Below are positions 49,324 to 59,398 of a stretch of DNA of 64,000 bases, in pieces (position 1 is the stretch's first letter; each line of letters starts with the position of its first letter). The stretch spans positions 372,001 to 436,000 of the forward strand of contig NZ_FPAF01000001.1 of assembly GCF_900116295.1 (NCBI RefSeq). The letters run 5' to 3'. A model generated the notes under the pieces. The model searched no databases. It was given only the letters and a program-made list of their open reading frames with translations, and had not been told where the DNA came from. The DNA is from Bacillus sp. 103mf (GTDB lineage Bacteria; Bacillota; Bacilli; Bacillales; Bacillaceae_G). Made by a program: the position numbers and the translations under genes.

Positions 49324-49866
49324 CTACAGTTCTTCCACAATAATATTTTCGTTTGTATACACACAAATATTGCTAGCGATTTCTAAACTCGCCTTCGCAA
49401 TTTCTCTCGCTGTAAAATGAGAACCTGCATGTTGTTTTAAAGCGCGTCCTGCTGCAAGTGCGTAATGTCCACCAGAACCAATTGCTAAAATGCCATCATC
49501 AGGTTCAATTACTTCACCTGTTCCTGACACAAGCAATAGCGTATTTTTATCCATAACAATTAACATTGCTTCTAATTGGCGAAGCATCTTATCTCCTCGC
49601 CACTGCTTTGCCATTTCTACGGCAGCTCGCTGTAAATTACCATTGTATTCTTCAAGCTTTCCTTCAAACATCTCAAATAGTGTAAAAGCATCTGCTACAG
49701 AGCCTGCAAAACCAGCTAACACTTTACCATGAAATAACTTTCGAACTTTACGAGCTGTATGCTTCATAACAACAGCATTCCCAAGCGTAACTTGCCCGTC
49801 ACCAGCCATTGCACATTCTCCATTATGGTGAATCCCAAATATCGTTGTAGCATGGAAGTTTCCCAT
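49324..49866 (-). CDS. hslV: HslV/ClpQ peptidase subunit
   Basis: A 180-residue proteasome-beta-type peptidase. In E. coli HslV the mature chain begins with the Thr-Thr nucleophile; here the N-terminus reads [14 protein letters not shown], so a five- or six-residue extension precedes the TT pair. B. subtilis ClpQ has the same extension with Ser at position 2 (MSSFHATTIF) and is reported to use it as an N-terminal serine nucleophile; here residue 2 is Gly. The rest ([27 protein letters not shown]) is canonical. It lies just before hslU. Confidence 0.93.
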   Translation of the reverse strand: MGNFHATTIFGIHHNGECAMAGDGQVTLGNAVVMKHTARKVRKLFHGKVLAGFAGSVADAFTLFEMFEGKLEEYNGNLQRAAVEMAKQWRGDKMLRQLEAMLIVMDKNTLLLVSGTGEVIEPDDGILAIGSGGHYALAAGRALKQHAGSHFTAREIAKASLEIASNICVYTNENIIVEEL

Positions 49867-49948
49867 AGCAAAAAAACTCCTTTATTTGTTTTTATCTGGC
49901 TATTAACAAGCAATTAAACCTCGAAATTCTGATAAATCAAAAAATGAT

Positions 49949-50043
49949 TAAAGGTTAACTACCCGTTAGAGCCCGATTGGTTCAACTAACTATTAGTGAG
50001 GAAGAAAAAGCCCTCTTCCATTAATAGAAGTTTCACTTTATAG
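49949..50043 (-). repeat. Family A repeat on the minus strand (xerC-hslV gap)
   Basis: Reading on the minus strand from 50043: ATAAAGTGAAACTTC, hairpin CTATTAATG with CACTAATAG (plus-strand 50019-50027 and 49990-49998, one mismatch), then AGTTAGTTGAACCAATCGGG. The arms differ from the 12180 copy at two positions on each side and stay paired. It fills most of the 191-base gap and begins 15 bases after the xerC stop. Confidence 0.75.
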
Positions 50044-50057
50044 CTTTTAAAAGCAAT

Positions 50058-50963
50058 TTATGCGCGAGGATGGTGCATCATGTAAACCGAGCGCAATCTT
50101 TCTTTTGAGACGTGCGTATAAATTTGTGTCGCCGATAAATTCTCATGTCCTAATAATTCTTGTATAGCTCTTAAATCCGCCCCTTCATTTAACATATGGG
50201 TTGCAAATGTATGTCTTAACATATGCGGACTTATATGCATTGTAAGAGATGTTTTTTTTATTAGTTCATTTAAAACATATCGAACACCTCGATCAGTTAG
50301 CGGTGTGCCTTTCGCATTTAAAAACACCGTTTGCGAGTGTTCTTGCGATTTTTTCTCCAATTGTTTTCTCCCATTTTCTATATAAGTTACTAAAGCATCT
50401 TGTGCATAACTTCCGAAAGGAACATAGCGTTGTTTCTTTCCTTTCCCCATTACCAAAATCGTACCTGTTGAAAAATCAATATCCGTAAGCTGAAGCTTCA
50501 CGAATTCGCTTACACGAATCCCCGTCGCATACATAAGCTCCAATAAAGCCTGATCTCGTTGCCCTAGTGGTTTAGAAGTATCCGAAACTTCGAATAACTT
50601 TTCTAATTCTTCATCGTACAAAAATTTTGGAATTGACCATTCTTTTTTGGGGAGCGCGGCAAGTGCAAATGGATTATCTTCCCGATATCCTTCACGCATC
50701 AAGAAGCGATACAGACTTCGTAAACTCGAGATTTTTCGTGCTACAGACTTCCTTGCTAACTTTTCATTATGTAAAGTTGTTAAATATAAACGAACATCAA
50801 CGTACGTAACATCCTCAAAAGTCAAAATACCTTCTCGCCTCATAAATTGTACAAAATGTTCTAAATCATTTTGATAACTTGCAATTGTATATTTTGAATA
50901 ATTTCTTTCAATTTGTAAATATCCGACGAATAATTGTAACATTTTATTCACATCTTCATTCAT
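50058..50963 (-). CDS. xerC: Tyrosine recombinase XerC (CodV)
   Basis: A 301-residue site-specific recombinase that, with XerD, resolves chromosome dimers at dif. The start is the ATG at 50963 (GAGGTG six bases upstream), after a GTG three codons earlier. Catalytic residues are visible: Arg150 (ATGIRVSE), His247 and Arg250 (HMLRHTFATH), His273 (LGHENLS) and Tyr282 (IYTHVS). It leads the hslVU-codY group, as in B. subtilis. A terminator of trmFO overlaps its 5' region. Confidence 0.95.
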   Translation of the reverse strand: MNEDVNKMLQLFVGYLQIERNYSKYTIASYQNDLEHFVQFMRREGILTFEDVTYVDVRLYLTTLHNEKLARKSVARKISSLRSLYRFLMREGYREDNPFALAALPKKEWSIPKFLYDEELEKLFEVSDTSKPLGQRDQALLELMYATGIRVSEFVKLQLTDIDFSTGTILVMGKGKKQRYVPFGSYAQDALVTYIENGRKQLEKKSQEHSQTVFLNAKGTPLTDRGVRYVLNELIKKTSLTMHISPHMLRHTFATHMLNEGADLRAIQELLGHENLSATQIYTHVSKERLRSVYMMHHPRA

Positions 50964-50974
50964 ACTCTTCACCT

Positions 50975-51015
50975 CAATAAAGGCTACTAAATCGTATCAC
51001 AATTTAGTAGCCTTT
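50975..51015 (-). terminator. Intrinsic terminator after trmFO
   Basis: AAAGGCTACTAAAT (50979-50992) pairs perfectly with ATTTAGTAGCCTTT (51002-51015), a 14-bp stem followed on the minus strand by ATTGAGG. The T-run is short (TTTATT). It lies 12 bases before the xerC ATG. Confidence 0.75.
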
Positions 51016-51028
51016 GCAAGAAATTTGA

Positions 51029-52333
51029 CTAAATATTTACAAAATTTTGAATTGTTTCTAATGCGCGATTTGCATATGCTTCATTACGCTCTTGCTTCTT
51101 TTTAATTTTCTTTTCTAGCGGTGCAAATAGCCCGAAATTCGCGTTCATCGGTTGGAAGTTTTTCGCATTCGTCGTTGTAATGTAATTCGCCATACTCCCC
51201 ATCGCTGTTACTGCTGGTAACACAGCCGGTTCTTCACCTTTCACAAGGCGAGCTGCATTTATGCCTGCTAACAAGCCCGAAGCAGCTGATTCTACATATC
51301 CCTCTACTCCAGTCATTTGTCCTGCAAAGAATAAATCATCACGATTTTTATATTGGTACGTTGGACGAAGTAATTTCGGTGAATTAATAAATGTATTACG
51401 ATGCATCACACCGTAACGTACAATTTCTGCATTTTCTAGTCCAGGAATCAATTGTAACACTTCTTTTTGTGGTCCCCACTTTAAGTGTGTTTGGAAACCA
51501 ACAATATTGTATAACGTTCCTGCTGCATCATCTTGACGTAATTGAACAACAGCATACGGTGTTTTCCCTGTTTTTGGATCTTCTAATCCAACTGGTTTCA
51601 TCGGTCCAAATAGCAATGTTTGTCTACCACGACTTGCCATTACTTCTACCGGCATACACCCTTCAAAGAAAATTTCCTTTTCAAATTCTTTTAATGGCAC
51701 TGTTTCTGCAGCAATTAACGCATCATAAAAACGGTTAAATTCTTCCTCTGTCATCGGACAGTTTAAATATGCTGCTTCCCCTTTATCATAACGGGATTTT
51801 AAGTATACTTTCTCCATATCAATGCTATCTTTTTCTACAATCGGCGCTGCTGCATCATAGAAGTAAAAATAATCCTCGCCTGTTAGCTCTTTCAGTTGCG
51901 CTGCTAGACCTGATGAAGTAAGAGGCCCTGTTGCAATTACAGTAGGTCCTTCTGGAATTTCTGTAATTTCTTCATTCACTACCGTCACGTTCGGATGATT
52001 TTTCACATATTCCGTTACCTTAGCAGCAAATTCATGACGGTCTACAGCTAACGCACCGCCTGCTGGCACTGAACATTCGTCTGCTGCACGAATAATAACA
52101 GAATCCATACGGCGCATCTCTTCTTTAATTACACCAACCGCGTTTGTCAATGTATTTGCACGAAGCGAGTTACTGCATACAAGCTCAGCAAATTTATCCG
52201 TATGATGAGCTGGTGTTTGTTTTACTGGTCGCATTTCATATAACCTTACTTGAACCCCGCGCTTTGCGATTTGATAAGCTGCTTCACTTCCCGCAAGACC
52301 TGCGCCAATTACGTTTACTACTTGTGTTGTCAT
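51029..52333 (-). CDS. trmFO: tRNA (m5U54) methyltransferase TrmFO
   Basis: A 434-residue folate- and FAD-dependent enzyme (formerly Gid) that methylates U54 of tRNA. The start is the ATG at 52333, three codons after a GTG that overlaps the AAAGGTG site. The FAD-binding loop [15 protein letters not shown] is at residues 7-21; conserved cysteine-containing segments include [13 protein letters not shown] and FFEGCMPVE. It lies between topA and xerC, as in B. subtilis. Confidence 0.95.
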   Translation of the reverse strand: MTTQVVNVIGAGLAGSEAAYQIAKRGVQVRLYEMRPVKQTPAHHTDKFAELVCSNSLRANTLTNAVGVIKEEMRRMDSVIIRAADECSVPAGGALAVDRHEFAAKVTEYVKNHPNVTVVNEEITEIPEGPTVIATGPLTSSGLAAQLKELTGEDYFYFYDAAAPIVEKDSIDMEKVYLKSRYDKGEAAYLNCPMTEEEFNRFYDALIAAETVPLKEFEKEIFFEGCMPVEVMASRGRQTLLFGPMKPVGLEDPKTGKTPYAVVQLRQDDAAGTLYNIVGFQTHLKWGPQKEVLQLIPGLENAEIVRYGVMHRNTFINSPKLLRPTYQYKNRDDLFFAGQMTGVEGYVESAASGLLAGINAARLVKGEEPAVLPAVTAMGSMANYITTTNAKNFQPMNANFGLFAPLEKKIKKKQERNEAYANRALETIQNFVNI

Positions 52334-52362
52334 ATGTCTCACCTTTCTTTTTTCATTTCCCG

Positions 52363-52392
52363 AAAAAAATGTGAGCTGGTAGGCTCACATTT
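52363..52392 (-). terminator. Intrinsic terminator at the end of topA
   Basis: AAATGTGAGC (52367-52376) pairs with GCTCACATTT (52383-52392), followed on the minus strand by TTTTC. The distal arm overlaps the last codons of topA. Confidence 0.88.
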
Positions 52393-54463
52393 GTTGTTCT
52401 TCTTCATAATCACAAGAAATACACTGTACCTGAACGCCTTTTTTCAACTTCTTCTCAACAAGCATACCTTCACACTTTGGACATTTCCGACCAATTGGTT
52501 TATCCCAAGAAACGAAGTCACACTCTGGATATGTACCGCAGCCGTAAAAAAGACGTTTCTTTTTGTTGCTTCTTCGTTCGATAATTTGCCCTTCATTACA
52601 TTTTGGACATGTAACACCGATTTCTTTTACAATCGGTTTCGTATTTCGGCAATCCGGAAAATTAGAACAAGCCATGAACTTTCCGAATTTACCCATTTTG
52701 AAGACCATTGGATTGCCACACAGTTCACAGTCTTCTCCGGCAGGTTCATCTTTAATTTCTACTTCGCGCATTTCTTTTTCCGCCTTTTCTAAACGCGGTT
52801 CAAAACCTTTGTAGAAATCATCGACAATTTGTACCCAATTTGCTTTTCCATCTTCCACTTCATCAAGATTTTTCTCCATATTGGCCGTAAACTCAATGTT
52901 AATAATTTCAGGGAAAAACTCTAAAATAAGTTCAATTACAATTTCGCCAAGTTCAGTCGGAACAAATCGCTTATTGTCTAACCCTACATACCCACGTTTT
53001 TGAATCGTTTCTAGCGTTGGTACATATGTAGACGGTCTACCAATTCCAAGTTCCTCTAACGTTTTTACTAAACGCGCCTCTGTATAACGTGGTGGCGGCT
53101 GCGTAAAGTGTTGTTTCGGTTCGACATCTTTAGAAAAGACTGTTTCCCCTATATCTAGATGCGGTAACATTCTATCCTTCTCTTCTGTCCCGTCATCTTT
53201 TGATTCCACGTACACCTTCATGAATCCCGGGAACTTCACAACAGATCCATGCGCACGAAATTGAACAGAATTGTTTATCAGTGTAGCTGTAACGGTATCC
53301 ATTATAGCAGATGCCATCTGACTTGCAACAAATCGCTCCCAAATCAGTTTATATAAACGATATTGGTCACGACTCAAATAACTTTTTAGTTCGTCTGGTT
53401 TACGTAAGACAGATGAAGGGCGAATTGCTTCATGCGCATCTTGTGCATTTACTTTTTTCGATTCTTTCTTCTTTTGTGCTCCTATGTAGTCTGCACCAAA
53501 TGCTTCTTCAATATAAGAACGTGCTTCTTGCTGCGCAGTTTCTGAAATTCTCGTTGAATCCGTTCGCATATATGTGATTAATCCAACCGTTCCTTGCTTT
53601 CCAATATCGATACCTTCATAAAGCTGCTGCGCAAGCATCATCGTTTTCTTTGCTCGCATATTTAACTTTCTCGCAGCTTCTTGTTGCAGAGAAGATGTCG
53701 TAAATGGTAATGCCGGATTACGTTTCCGCTCTTTTTTCGTTACATTTTCAACCGAAAAAGCATTTTCTTGCATTTTTTCAATGATTTCATTTACTTGTTG
53801 TTCATTTGTTAATTCTACTTTTTCCCCGCTTATTCCATAAAAGGATGCTTCAAACGTCTCTTTCCCTTTTACAAATTCAGTTTTAATTGTCCAGAATTCT
53901 TCTGGGATAAACGCTTGAATTTCTTTTTCGCGTTCTATAATTAAGCGAACTGCAACAGACTGCACACGACCTGCACTTAATCCTTTTTTTACTTTCTTCC
54001 ATAATAAAGGACTAATATTATAACCGACAAGTCTATCAAGTACACGTCTCGCTTGCTGTGCATCCACTAAATCCATATTAATTGCACGAGGATGTTTAAA
54101 GGATTCTTTAATCGCATCTTTTGTAATTTCATTGAATACGACTCGGCAATCCGACTCCACATCTACATTCAGCGTATTTGCTAAATGCCAAGCAATCGCT
54201 TCTCCTTCGCGATCTGGATCGGCTGCAAGATACACTTTTTTTGCTTTTTTTGCCGCTGTTTTCAAATCTTTTAAAACAGGCCCTTTACCACGAATGGTAA
54301 TATACTTTGGGGTGAAATTATTTTTCACTTCTATCCCCATTTGACTTTTAGGTAAGTCGCGAACATGGCCCATAGACGCGACTACTTTGTATTTTTTCCC
54401 TAAATATTTTTCAATAGTTTTCGCCTTAGAAGGCGACTCCACGATTACAAGGTAATCTGACAT
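52385..54463 (-). CDS. topA: DNA topoisomerase I
   Basis: A 692-residue type IA topoisomerase that relaxes negative supercoils. The Toprim domain starts [17 protein letters not shown] and includes DPDREGEA; the active Tyr is in [14 protein letters not shown] (about 296). Three C4 zinc ribbons lie at the end: CELCG with CSNFPDC, CPKCN with CGTYPEC, and CPKCE with CISC. It follows dprA after a repeat-filled gap of 731 bases. Confidence 0.97.
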   Translation of the reverse strand: MSDYLVIVESPSKAKTIEKYLGKKYKVVASMGHVRDLPKSQMGIEVKNNFTPKYITIRGKGPVLKDLKTAAKKAKKVYLAADPDREGEAIAWHLANTLNVDVESDCRVVFNEITKDAIKESFKHPRAINMDLVDAQQARRVLDRLVGYNISPLLWKKVKKGLSAGRVQSVAVRLIIEREKEIQAFIPEEFWTIKTEFVKGKETFEASFYGISGEKVELTNEQQVNEIIEKMQENAFSVENVTKKERKRNPALPFTTSSLQQEAARKLNMRAKKTMMLAQQLYEGIDIGKQGTVGLITYMRTDSTRISETAQQEARSYIEEAFGADYIGAQKKKESKKVNAQDAHEAIRPSSVLRKPDELKSYLSRDQYRLYKLIWERFVASQMASAIMDTVTATLINNSVQFRAHGSVVKFPGFMKVYVESKDDGTEEKDRMLPHLDIGETVFSKDVEPKQHFTQPPPRYTEARLVKTLEELGIGRPSTYVPTLETIQKRGYVGLDNKRFVPTELGEIVIELILEFFPEIINIEFTANMEKNLDEVEDGKANWVQIVDDFYKGFEPRLEKAEKEMREVEIKDEPAGEDCELCGNPMVFKMGKFGKFMACSNFPDCRNTKPIVKEIGVTCPKCNEGQIIERRSNKKKRLFYGCGTYPECDFVSWDKPIGRKCPKCEGMLVEKKLKKGVQVQCISCDYEEEQQM

Positions 54464-54689
54464 GCTAGTGCCTCCTTAAGAGGTGGATTCAAGTCTTCAT
54501 CTTTATTCACACAAAAGTTCCTTCCTCAAAGTTCCTAAAACCTTTTTGGATGGATTATTGACTAATATTATTGATTTCTCTCGTTTTTGTCAATCAACAA
54601 TGAATATACCATACAGTGACTATCTACTATTTGTCAATAATTGTTTAATAAAAAACATGAAATATACTTTATAAATTCAATTAAAAAGA

Positions 54690-55185
54690 GACATAAAACC
54701 CATTCTTTTTAGGCGGGCGAGAGCGTCTGGCCGTGCATAGGGGCGGTCAGGGCCTTTTTCTGCCACACGCAAGGTTGAAAACACAAGATAGATAGCGGGA
54801 GCGGGGTATGTTTTATTTTGCGTGGCAAGGATATATAGATAACTTTAAAAATATTAGTTGAAAAAGAAAGAAAATCCTCTTTCTTTTTCAACAGGTACAA
54901 GAGCATCTGGCCATGCATAGAAGCGGTCAGGGCCTTTTTCTGCCACACGCAAGGTTGAAAACACAAGGTAGATAGCGGGAGCGGGGTATGTTTTATTTTG
55001 CGTGGCAAGGATATATAGATAACTTTAGAAATTTAAGTTGAGAAAACGAAGGAAAACCCTCTGCGGCACAAGAGCATCTGGCCATGCATAGAAGCGGTCA
55101 GGGCCTTTTTCTGCCACACGCAAAGTGCAAACAAAGGGAGAAAGCGAGTGCATACTCCTTTTTTCTGCATAGCAGTAATCTATAT
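54690..55185 (+). repeat. Family C structured repeat, three tandem copies
   Basis: Units share the core AGAGC(A/G)TCTGGCC at 54721, 54901 and 55072, giving spacings of 180 and 171 bases. Each has a variable upstream hairpin (15-bp GTTGAAAAAGAAAGA/TCTTTCTTTTTCAAC in the middle unit, 54858-54872 and 54879-54893), the CTGGCC...CGGTCAG stem and, in the first two, TGCC..ACGC paired with GCGTGGCA (54762, 54821). They lie opposite to dprA and topA. The stretch 54464-54690 is AT-rich and otherwise empty. Confidence 0.82.
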
Positions 55186-55194
55186 GCCAAAAAA

Positions 55195-56082
55195 TTAAAA
55201 TGGATTTATTTTATAATTTGAAAGTTCTTCTATCACATCTTCGGCACATTGAATTAATTTTGCTCCTTGTTGAATGAGCTGATTCGTTCCAACCGCACTT
55301 TCAATATAATTAGGACCCGGCATAGCAAATACTTCTCTATTTTGCTCTAAGGCGTAATCTGCTGTTATAAGAGAACCACTCCGCACTTTCGCCTCTACTA
55401 CAAGAACCCCTTGACAAAGCCCGCTTATAATACGATTTCGTCTCGGAAAATACCATTTTTGCGGCGCATAATGCGGGGGATACTCCGTTACAAGCAAGAT
55501 TTGTGCTTTCCATTTTTCATAAAAATCTCGATTCTTCTTTGGATACATATATTGTAAACCATGTCCTAATACTGCAATTGTCGCAAAGCGCTGTTCTACT
55601 GCAATTTCATGAGCAATTGTGTCAATTCCATTTGCAAGACCACTCACGATTAGCCATTCATTGTTCATAAGCGGTTGTAAAATAGATTGTATGCTTCCTT
55701 TTCCATATAAAGACGGATTTCTCGTTCCAACAACAGCTAATTTTTTTGTCCATTGCAATATTTCCTTCTGTCCCTTTCCATATAAAATAAACGGGGGATC
55801 AGGAATTTGGCACAATAAACTCGGATAATCATCATCCCATATCGTCATATAAAAAACGTGTTCATCTTGTAATTGTTGAATGCAAAAAGAAGGGGATGTT
55901 TTTTGGAGATAAGAAACAAGTGCAGAGGCTTTTTGCATAGGCAGCCCAAGATATTTTTCAATTTGAGGAGCTTGAAAGGAGTAAATTTCCGTTAACTGCG
56001 GATCAATAGCTAATAAACGCCTAAGTACTTTCCACTGATCTGCCAAGCAGTAATGAAGATGCAATAATCTTTCACGTTTCAT
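55195..56082 (-). CDS. dprA: DNA processing protein DprA (Smf)
   Basis: A 295-residue protein that loads RecA on incoming single-stranded DNA during transformation. The start is the ATG at 56082, since AAGGAG lies seven bases before it; an ATG two codons earlier is too close. A SAM-like N-terminal domain is followed by the Rossmann-like domain with VVGTRNPSLYGKGS and VSGLANGIDTIAHEIA. The C-terminal winged helix found in some homologues is absent, and it ends EELSNYKINPF. It follows sucD. Confidence 0.93.
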   Translation of the reverse strand: MKRERLLHLHYCLADQWKVLRRLLAIDPQLTEIYSFQAPQIEKYLGLPMQKASALVSYLQKTSPSFCIQQLQDEHVFYMTIWDDDYPSLLCQIPDPPFILYGKGQKEILQWTKKLAVVGTRNPSLYGKGSIQSILQPLMNNEWLIVSGLANGIDTIAHEIAVEQRFATIAVLGHGLQYMYPKKNRDFYEKWKAQILLVTEYPPHYAPQKWYFPRRNRIISGLCQGVLVVEAKVRSGSLITADYALEQNREVFAMPGPNYIESAVGTNQLIQQGAKLIQCAEDVIEELSNYKINPF

Positions 56083-56126
56083 ATACATTCTCCTTACCCA
56101 TAATTATTATTATGTTAACTATAAAA

Positions 56127-56163
56127 AGGATAAAAGACACCCTCTTTTACAGAAGGTGTCTTT
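56127..56163 (-). terminator. Intrinsic terminator after sucD
   Basis: AAAGACACC (56133-56141) pairs with GGTGTCTTT (56155-56163), followed on the minus strand by TATCC and a short T tract. It separates sucCD from dprA. Confidence 0.82.
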
Positions 56164-56171
56164 CTAAATGA

Positions 56172-57074
56172 TTAATAATTTTTACAAGTTTCAAATAAGC
56201 CTTTTTCTTTTAAAACAGAAATTAAAGTTTCACCCATAACAGCTGGTGTTTCAGCAACTTTAATACCGCATGCTTCCATTGTTTTAATCTTTTCAGCAGC
56301 TGTACCTTTACCACCAGAAATAATCGCACCAGCATGGCCCATACGTTTTCCTGGAGGTGCTGTTTGACCACCGATAAAGCCGACAACAGGTTTCGTCATG
56401 TTCGCTCTTACCCATTCAGCAGCTTCTTCTTCTGCCGTTCCACCAATTTCACCAATCATAATAACAGCATGTGTCTCTTCATCTTCATTGAATGCTTTTA
56501 AAGCATCGATGAAGTTTGTGCCATTTACAGGGTCACCACCAATACCAACTGCAGTTGATTGGCCGATTCCTTCTCGTGTTAATTGATGTACAGCTTCATA
56601 TGTTAATGTACCTGAACGAGATACGATACCAACATGACCTTTTTTATGAATGTATCCTGGCATAATACCAATCTTACACTCATCTGGCGTAATAACACCT
56701 GGACAGTTTGGTCCAAGAAGACGTGTCTTTTTGCCATGCATATATTTCTTAACATTTACCATATCCAATACAGGGATACCTTCTGTGATACATACTACTA
56801 AATCAATTTCTGCATCAACAGCTTCCATAATTGCATCCGCAGCAAAAGCAGGTGGAACGTATACAACAGAAGCATTTGCACCTGTCGCTTTTACAGCGTC
56901 TTCTACTGTATTAAATACTGGTACACCTTCGATTTCAGTACCACCTTTACCAGGCGTTACACCACCGACAATTTTCGTACCGTATTCAATCATTTGTTTT
57001 GTATGGAATAAACCTTGAGAACCTGTAATACCTTGTACAATAACTTTTGTATCTTTATTAACTAATACGCTCAT
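56172..57074 (-). CDS. sucD: Succinyl-CoA synthetase alpha subunit
   Basis: A 300-residue alpha subunit carrying the phosphorylated His in [11 protein letters not shown] (about residue 247) and the CoA-binding loop [15 protein letters not shown]. It interconverts succinyl-CoA and succinate with ATP formation in the citric acid cycle. It follows sucC by 20 bases in a two-gene operon closed by a terminator. Confidence 0.96.
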   Translation of the reverse strand: MSVLVNKDTKVIVQGITGSQGLFHTKQMIEYGTKIVGGVTPGKGGTEIEGVPVFNTVEDAVKATGANASVVYVPPAFAADAIMEAVDAEIDLVVCITEGIPVLDMVNVKKYMHGKKTRLLGPNCPGVITPDECKIGIMPGYIHKKGHVGIVSRSGTLTYEAVHQLTREGIGQSTAVGIGGDPVNGTNFIDALKAFNEDEETHAVIMIGEIGGTAEEEAAEWVRANMTKPVVGFIGGQTAPPGKRMGHAGAIISGGKGTAAEKIKTMEACGIKVAETPAVMGETLISVLKEKGLFETCKNY

Positions 57075-57094
57075 TTTTTCTCCCCCACTTTCTA

Positions 57095-58255
57095 TTAGCC
57101 TACTAGTGAAACAATTTTTTGCGCACCGTCTGCCATAGATTCTGCTGCAACAATATTTAAGCCAGATTCATTTAAAATTTTCTTTCCTAGCTCTACATTT
57201 GTACCTTCTAAACGAACAACAAGCGGTAATTCAAGACCTACTTGTTTTGTCGCTTCGATAACACCTTCTGCAATTACATCACATTTCATAATACCGCCAA
57301 AAATGTTAACGAAAATACCTTTTACATTTTTGTCAGAAAGAATAATTTTGAAAGCTTCTGTAACTTTTTCAGCTGTAGCACCACCGCCAACATCTAAGAA
57401 GTTAGCTGGGTCACCGCTATAATGTTTAATAATATCCATCGTTGCCATTGCAAGTCCTGCACCATTTACCATACAACCAATATTTCCGTCTAATGAAATA
57501 TAGTTAAGGTCATACTTAGAAGCTTCTACTTCTTTCGGATCTTCTTCATCAAGATCACGAAGCGCTAAAATATCTTTATGACGATATAAAGCATTAGAAT
57601 CAAAGTTTAATTTTGCATCTAACGCCATAACTTTTCCGTCACCTGTTGTAACAAGTGGGTTAATTTCTGCGATAGAACAGTCTTTTTCAATAAACGCACG
57701 GTATAAGCCCATCATAAACTTCACAGCTTGTCCAACAAGCTCGTTTGGAATATTGATATTAAACGCGATACGACGCGCCTGGAAGCCTTGCAGGCCTACC
57801 GCAGGATCAATATATTCTTTAAAGATTTTTTCTGGTGTTTTCTCTGCTACTTCCTCGATTTCTGTTCCGCCTTCCTCAGACGCCATTAACACAACTTGAG
57901 AAGTCGCACGATCTAACACAAGACCAACATAATATTCTTTTTTAATATCGCATCCTTCTTCGATAAGTAAGCGCTTTACTTCTTTACCTTCAGGACCTGT
58001 TTGATGAGTTACAAGTGTTTTCCCTAAAATTTCCTCTGCATATGTACGAACTTCTTCTAAGTTCTTTGCTACTTTTACACCGCCAGCTTTGCCGCGTCCG
58101 CCAGCATGAATTTGTGCTTTTACTACACATACACTCGTTCCTAATTCTTTCGCTGCTTCTACAGCTTTTTCTACTGTGAAGGCAACCTTCCCGTTCGGAA
58201 CACTTACCCCATAGTTTCTAAGGACTTCTTTACCCTGATACTCGTGGATATTCAT
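57095..58255 (-). CDS. sucC: Succinyl-CoA synthetase beta subunit
   Basis: A 386-residue beta subunit with an ATP-grasp fold at the N-terminus ([16 protein letters not shown], and [16 protein letters not shown] at about 46) and a C-terminal flavodoxin-like CoA ligase domain ([16 protein letters not shown]). It forms the enzyme with SucD. A promoter candidate lies about 75 bases upstream, after the rnhB terminator, so sucCD form their own unit. B. subtilis has ylqG and ylqH between rnhB and sucC; both are absent here. Confidence 0.96.
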   Translation of the reverse strand: MNIHEYQGKEVLRNYGVSVPNGKVAFTVEKAVEAAKELGTSVCVVKAQIHAGGRGKAGGVKVAKNLEEVRTYAEEILGKTLVTHQTGPEGKEVKRLLIEEGCDIKKEYYVGLVLDRATSQVVLMASEEGGTEIEEVAEKTPEKIFKEYIDPAVGLQGFQARRIAFNINIPNELVGQAVKFMMGLYRAFIEKDCSIAEINPLVTTGDGKVMALDAKLNFDSNALYRHKDILALRDLDEEDPKEVEASKYDLNYISLDGNIGCMVNGAGLAMATMDIIKHYSGDPANFLDVGGGATAEKVTEAFKIILSDKNVKGIFVNIFGGIMKCDVIAEGVIEATKQVGLELPLVVRLEGTNVELGKKILNESGLNIVAAESMADGAQKIVSLVG

Positions 58256-58325
58256 GGTCCCATCCTCCCCTATTTTTCTGTTTTACTCGAAAAGTTTTTT
58301 AATGTTTTTAAACACTACATTAGTC

Positions 58326-58354
58326 ATTGTATAAAATGATTGCCATGCTGTCTA
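58326..58354 (-). promoter_or_regulatory. Sigma-A promoter of sucCD
   Basis: On the minus strand TAGACA (58349-58354), a 17-base spacer and TACAAT (58326-58331). Each hexamer matches consensus at five of six positions. Confidence 0.65.
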
Positions 58355-58422
58355 CAATAAAGTGTCAGAAAACTGAAATCGCTTTATTCTTTTTTTAAAA
58401 ATAATAATGTTAATATACAAAA

Positions 58423-58456
58423 ATAAAAAAATAAGCTGTGAATTCACAACTTATTG
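58423..58456 (-). terminator. Intrinsic terminator after rnhB
   Basis: AATAAGCTGTG (58430-58440) pairs with CACAACTTATT (58445-58455) with loop AATT and one G-U pair, followed on the minus strand by seven T. Confidence 0.9.
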
Positions 58457-59227
58457 TTCAATCATATCTTTAATTGGAGCAAACGTTTTTCGGTGCTCAT
58501 CTAACACACCGTAAGCTTCAATCGCGTGTAAATGTTGTTTCGTTCCATAACCCATATGTTGCTCAAATCCATACTGTGGATACCTTTTTCCAAGTTCCTT
58601 CATCATGCGATCTCTCGTTACTTTCGCAATTACAGATGCAGCTGAAATCGAAATACTTTTCGCATCTCCCTTAATAATAGACGTTTGCGGGATAGAAGTC
58701 GGAAGTTCCATTGCATCAATTAGCAAATGCTCTGGTTTGCATGATAAATTACTTACAGCCTCTAACATCGCTTGTTTCGTTGCTTGATAAATATTTATCT
58801 CATCAATAACATGAGATGGAATAATCCCAATCCCAATTGCTAACGCCTGCTCTTTAATTCCATCATAAAACCGCTCACGCTTGGCCTCACTCAGTTTTTT
58901 CGAGTCATCCAAACCAGGCATATAGAAATCTTCTGGGAGCACAACAGCTGCCGCAACAACAGGCCCTGCTAAAGGTCCTCTTCCGACTTCATCAATACCA
59001 ACAATAGATACAATCCCCTTTTGACGAAGTGTACTCTCATACGTTGACATCTCAGCGAATTTTTGTCTTTCTTTTTCTTTATCACCTTGCTGTTTTTTCC
59101 ACTTTAAAATAAGTCTCTGCACACCTTTTCGTTCGTCTGCTAATAACATACTAAAACGCTCGTCGTCTTCTTGTTCAATTTCTTGTAATAAAGCTTCAAT
59201 TTCTTGAATTGTTTGTTTTTTAGACAT
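58451..59227 (-). CDS. rnhB: Ribonuclease HII
   Basis: A 258-residue RNase HII that removes ribonucleotides from RNA-DNA hybrids. An N-terminal helical region of about 70 residues precedes the catalytic fold, which opens with [16 protein letters not shown] (Asp79, Glu80); a further acidic residue is in LLIDAMEL. It lies after rbgA, separated by a hairpin, and ends at a strong terminator. Confidence 0.95.
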   Translation of the reverse strand: MSKKQTIQEIEALLQEIEQEDDERFSMLLADERKGVQRLILKWKKQQGDKEKERQKFAEMSTYESTLRQKGIVSIVGIDEVGRGPLAGPVVAAAVVLPEDFYMPGLDDSKKLSEAKRERFYDGIKEQALAIGIGIIPSHVIDEINIYQATKQAMLEAVSNLSCKPEHLLIDAMELPTSIPQTSIIKGDAKSISISAASVIAKVTRDRMMKELGKRYPQYGFEQHMGYGTKQHLHAIEAYGVLDEHRKTFAPIKDMIEQ

Positions 59228-59244
59228 ACGTAGTTCCTCCTACA

Positions 59245-59280
59245 AGTAAGAAAAGGTGCACAATTGCGCACCTTTTCTCT
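59245..59280. terminator. Hairpin between rbgA and rnhB
   Basis: AGAAAAGGTGC (59249-59259) pairs perfectly with GCACCTTTTCT (59268-59278). T-tracts are short on both strands, so termination may be partial. It sits 18 bases before the rnhB start. Confidence 0.65.
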
Positions 59281-59375
59281 CCCATTTAACAGCAGCAATT
59301 CTTATCTCTGCATTCAGAAAAATGAAAGATGCTAAACTAAAAATAACTACTCGTAAAATCCATCGAATGAGATGA

Positions 59376-59398
59376 ACTAAATAGAAGTTTCGCTCTAT
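59376..59398 (-). repeat. Family A-like fragment over the rbgA stop codon
   Basis: On the minus strand GCATAGAGCGAAACTTCTAT matches the family A start (TAAAGTGAAACTTC with CTATTA arms in the 50043 copy). The TAG of rbgA lies inside it, at the same place as the TAAAG of intact elements. The downstream hairpin is not clear. The rest of the gap to 59280 shows nothing else. Confidence 0.4.

Noticed and set aside
52250-52792. 180-codon plus-strand frame opposite topA
   Set aside because: It is antisense to the TopA zinc ribbons and their terminator; Cys/Phe-rich content mirrors the sense strand.
54709-55008. Repeated frame with two copies of a CVWQKKALTA-type peptide
   Set aside because: It is a chance translation across the family C repeats (180-base period, also a multiple of three).
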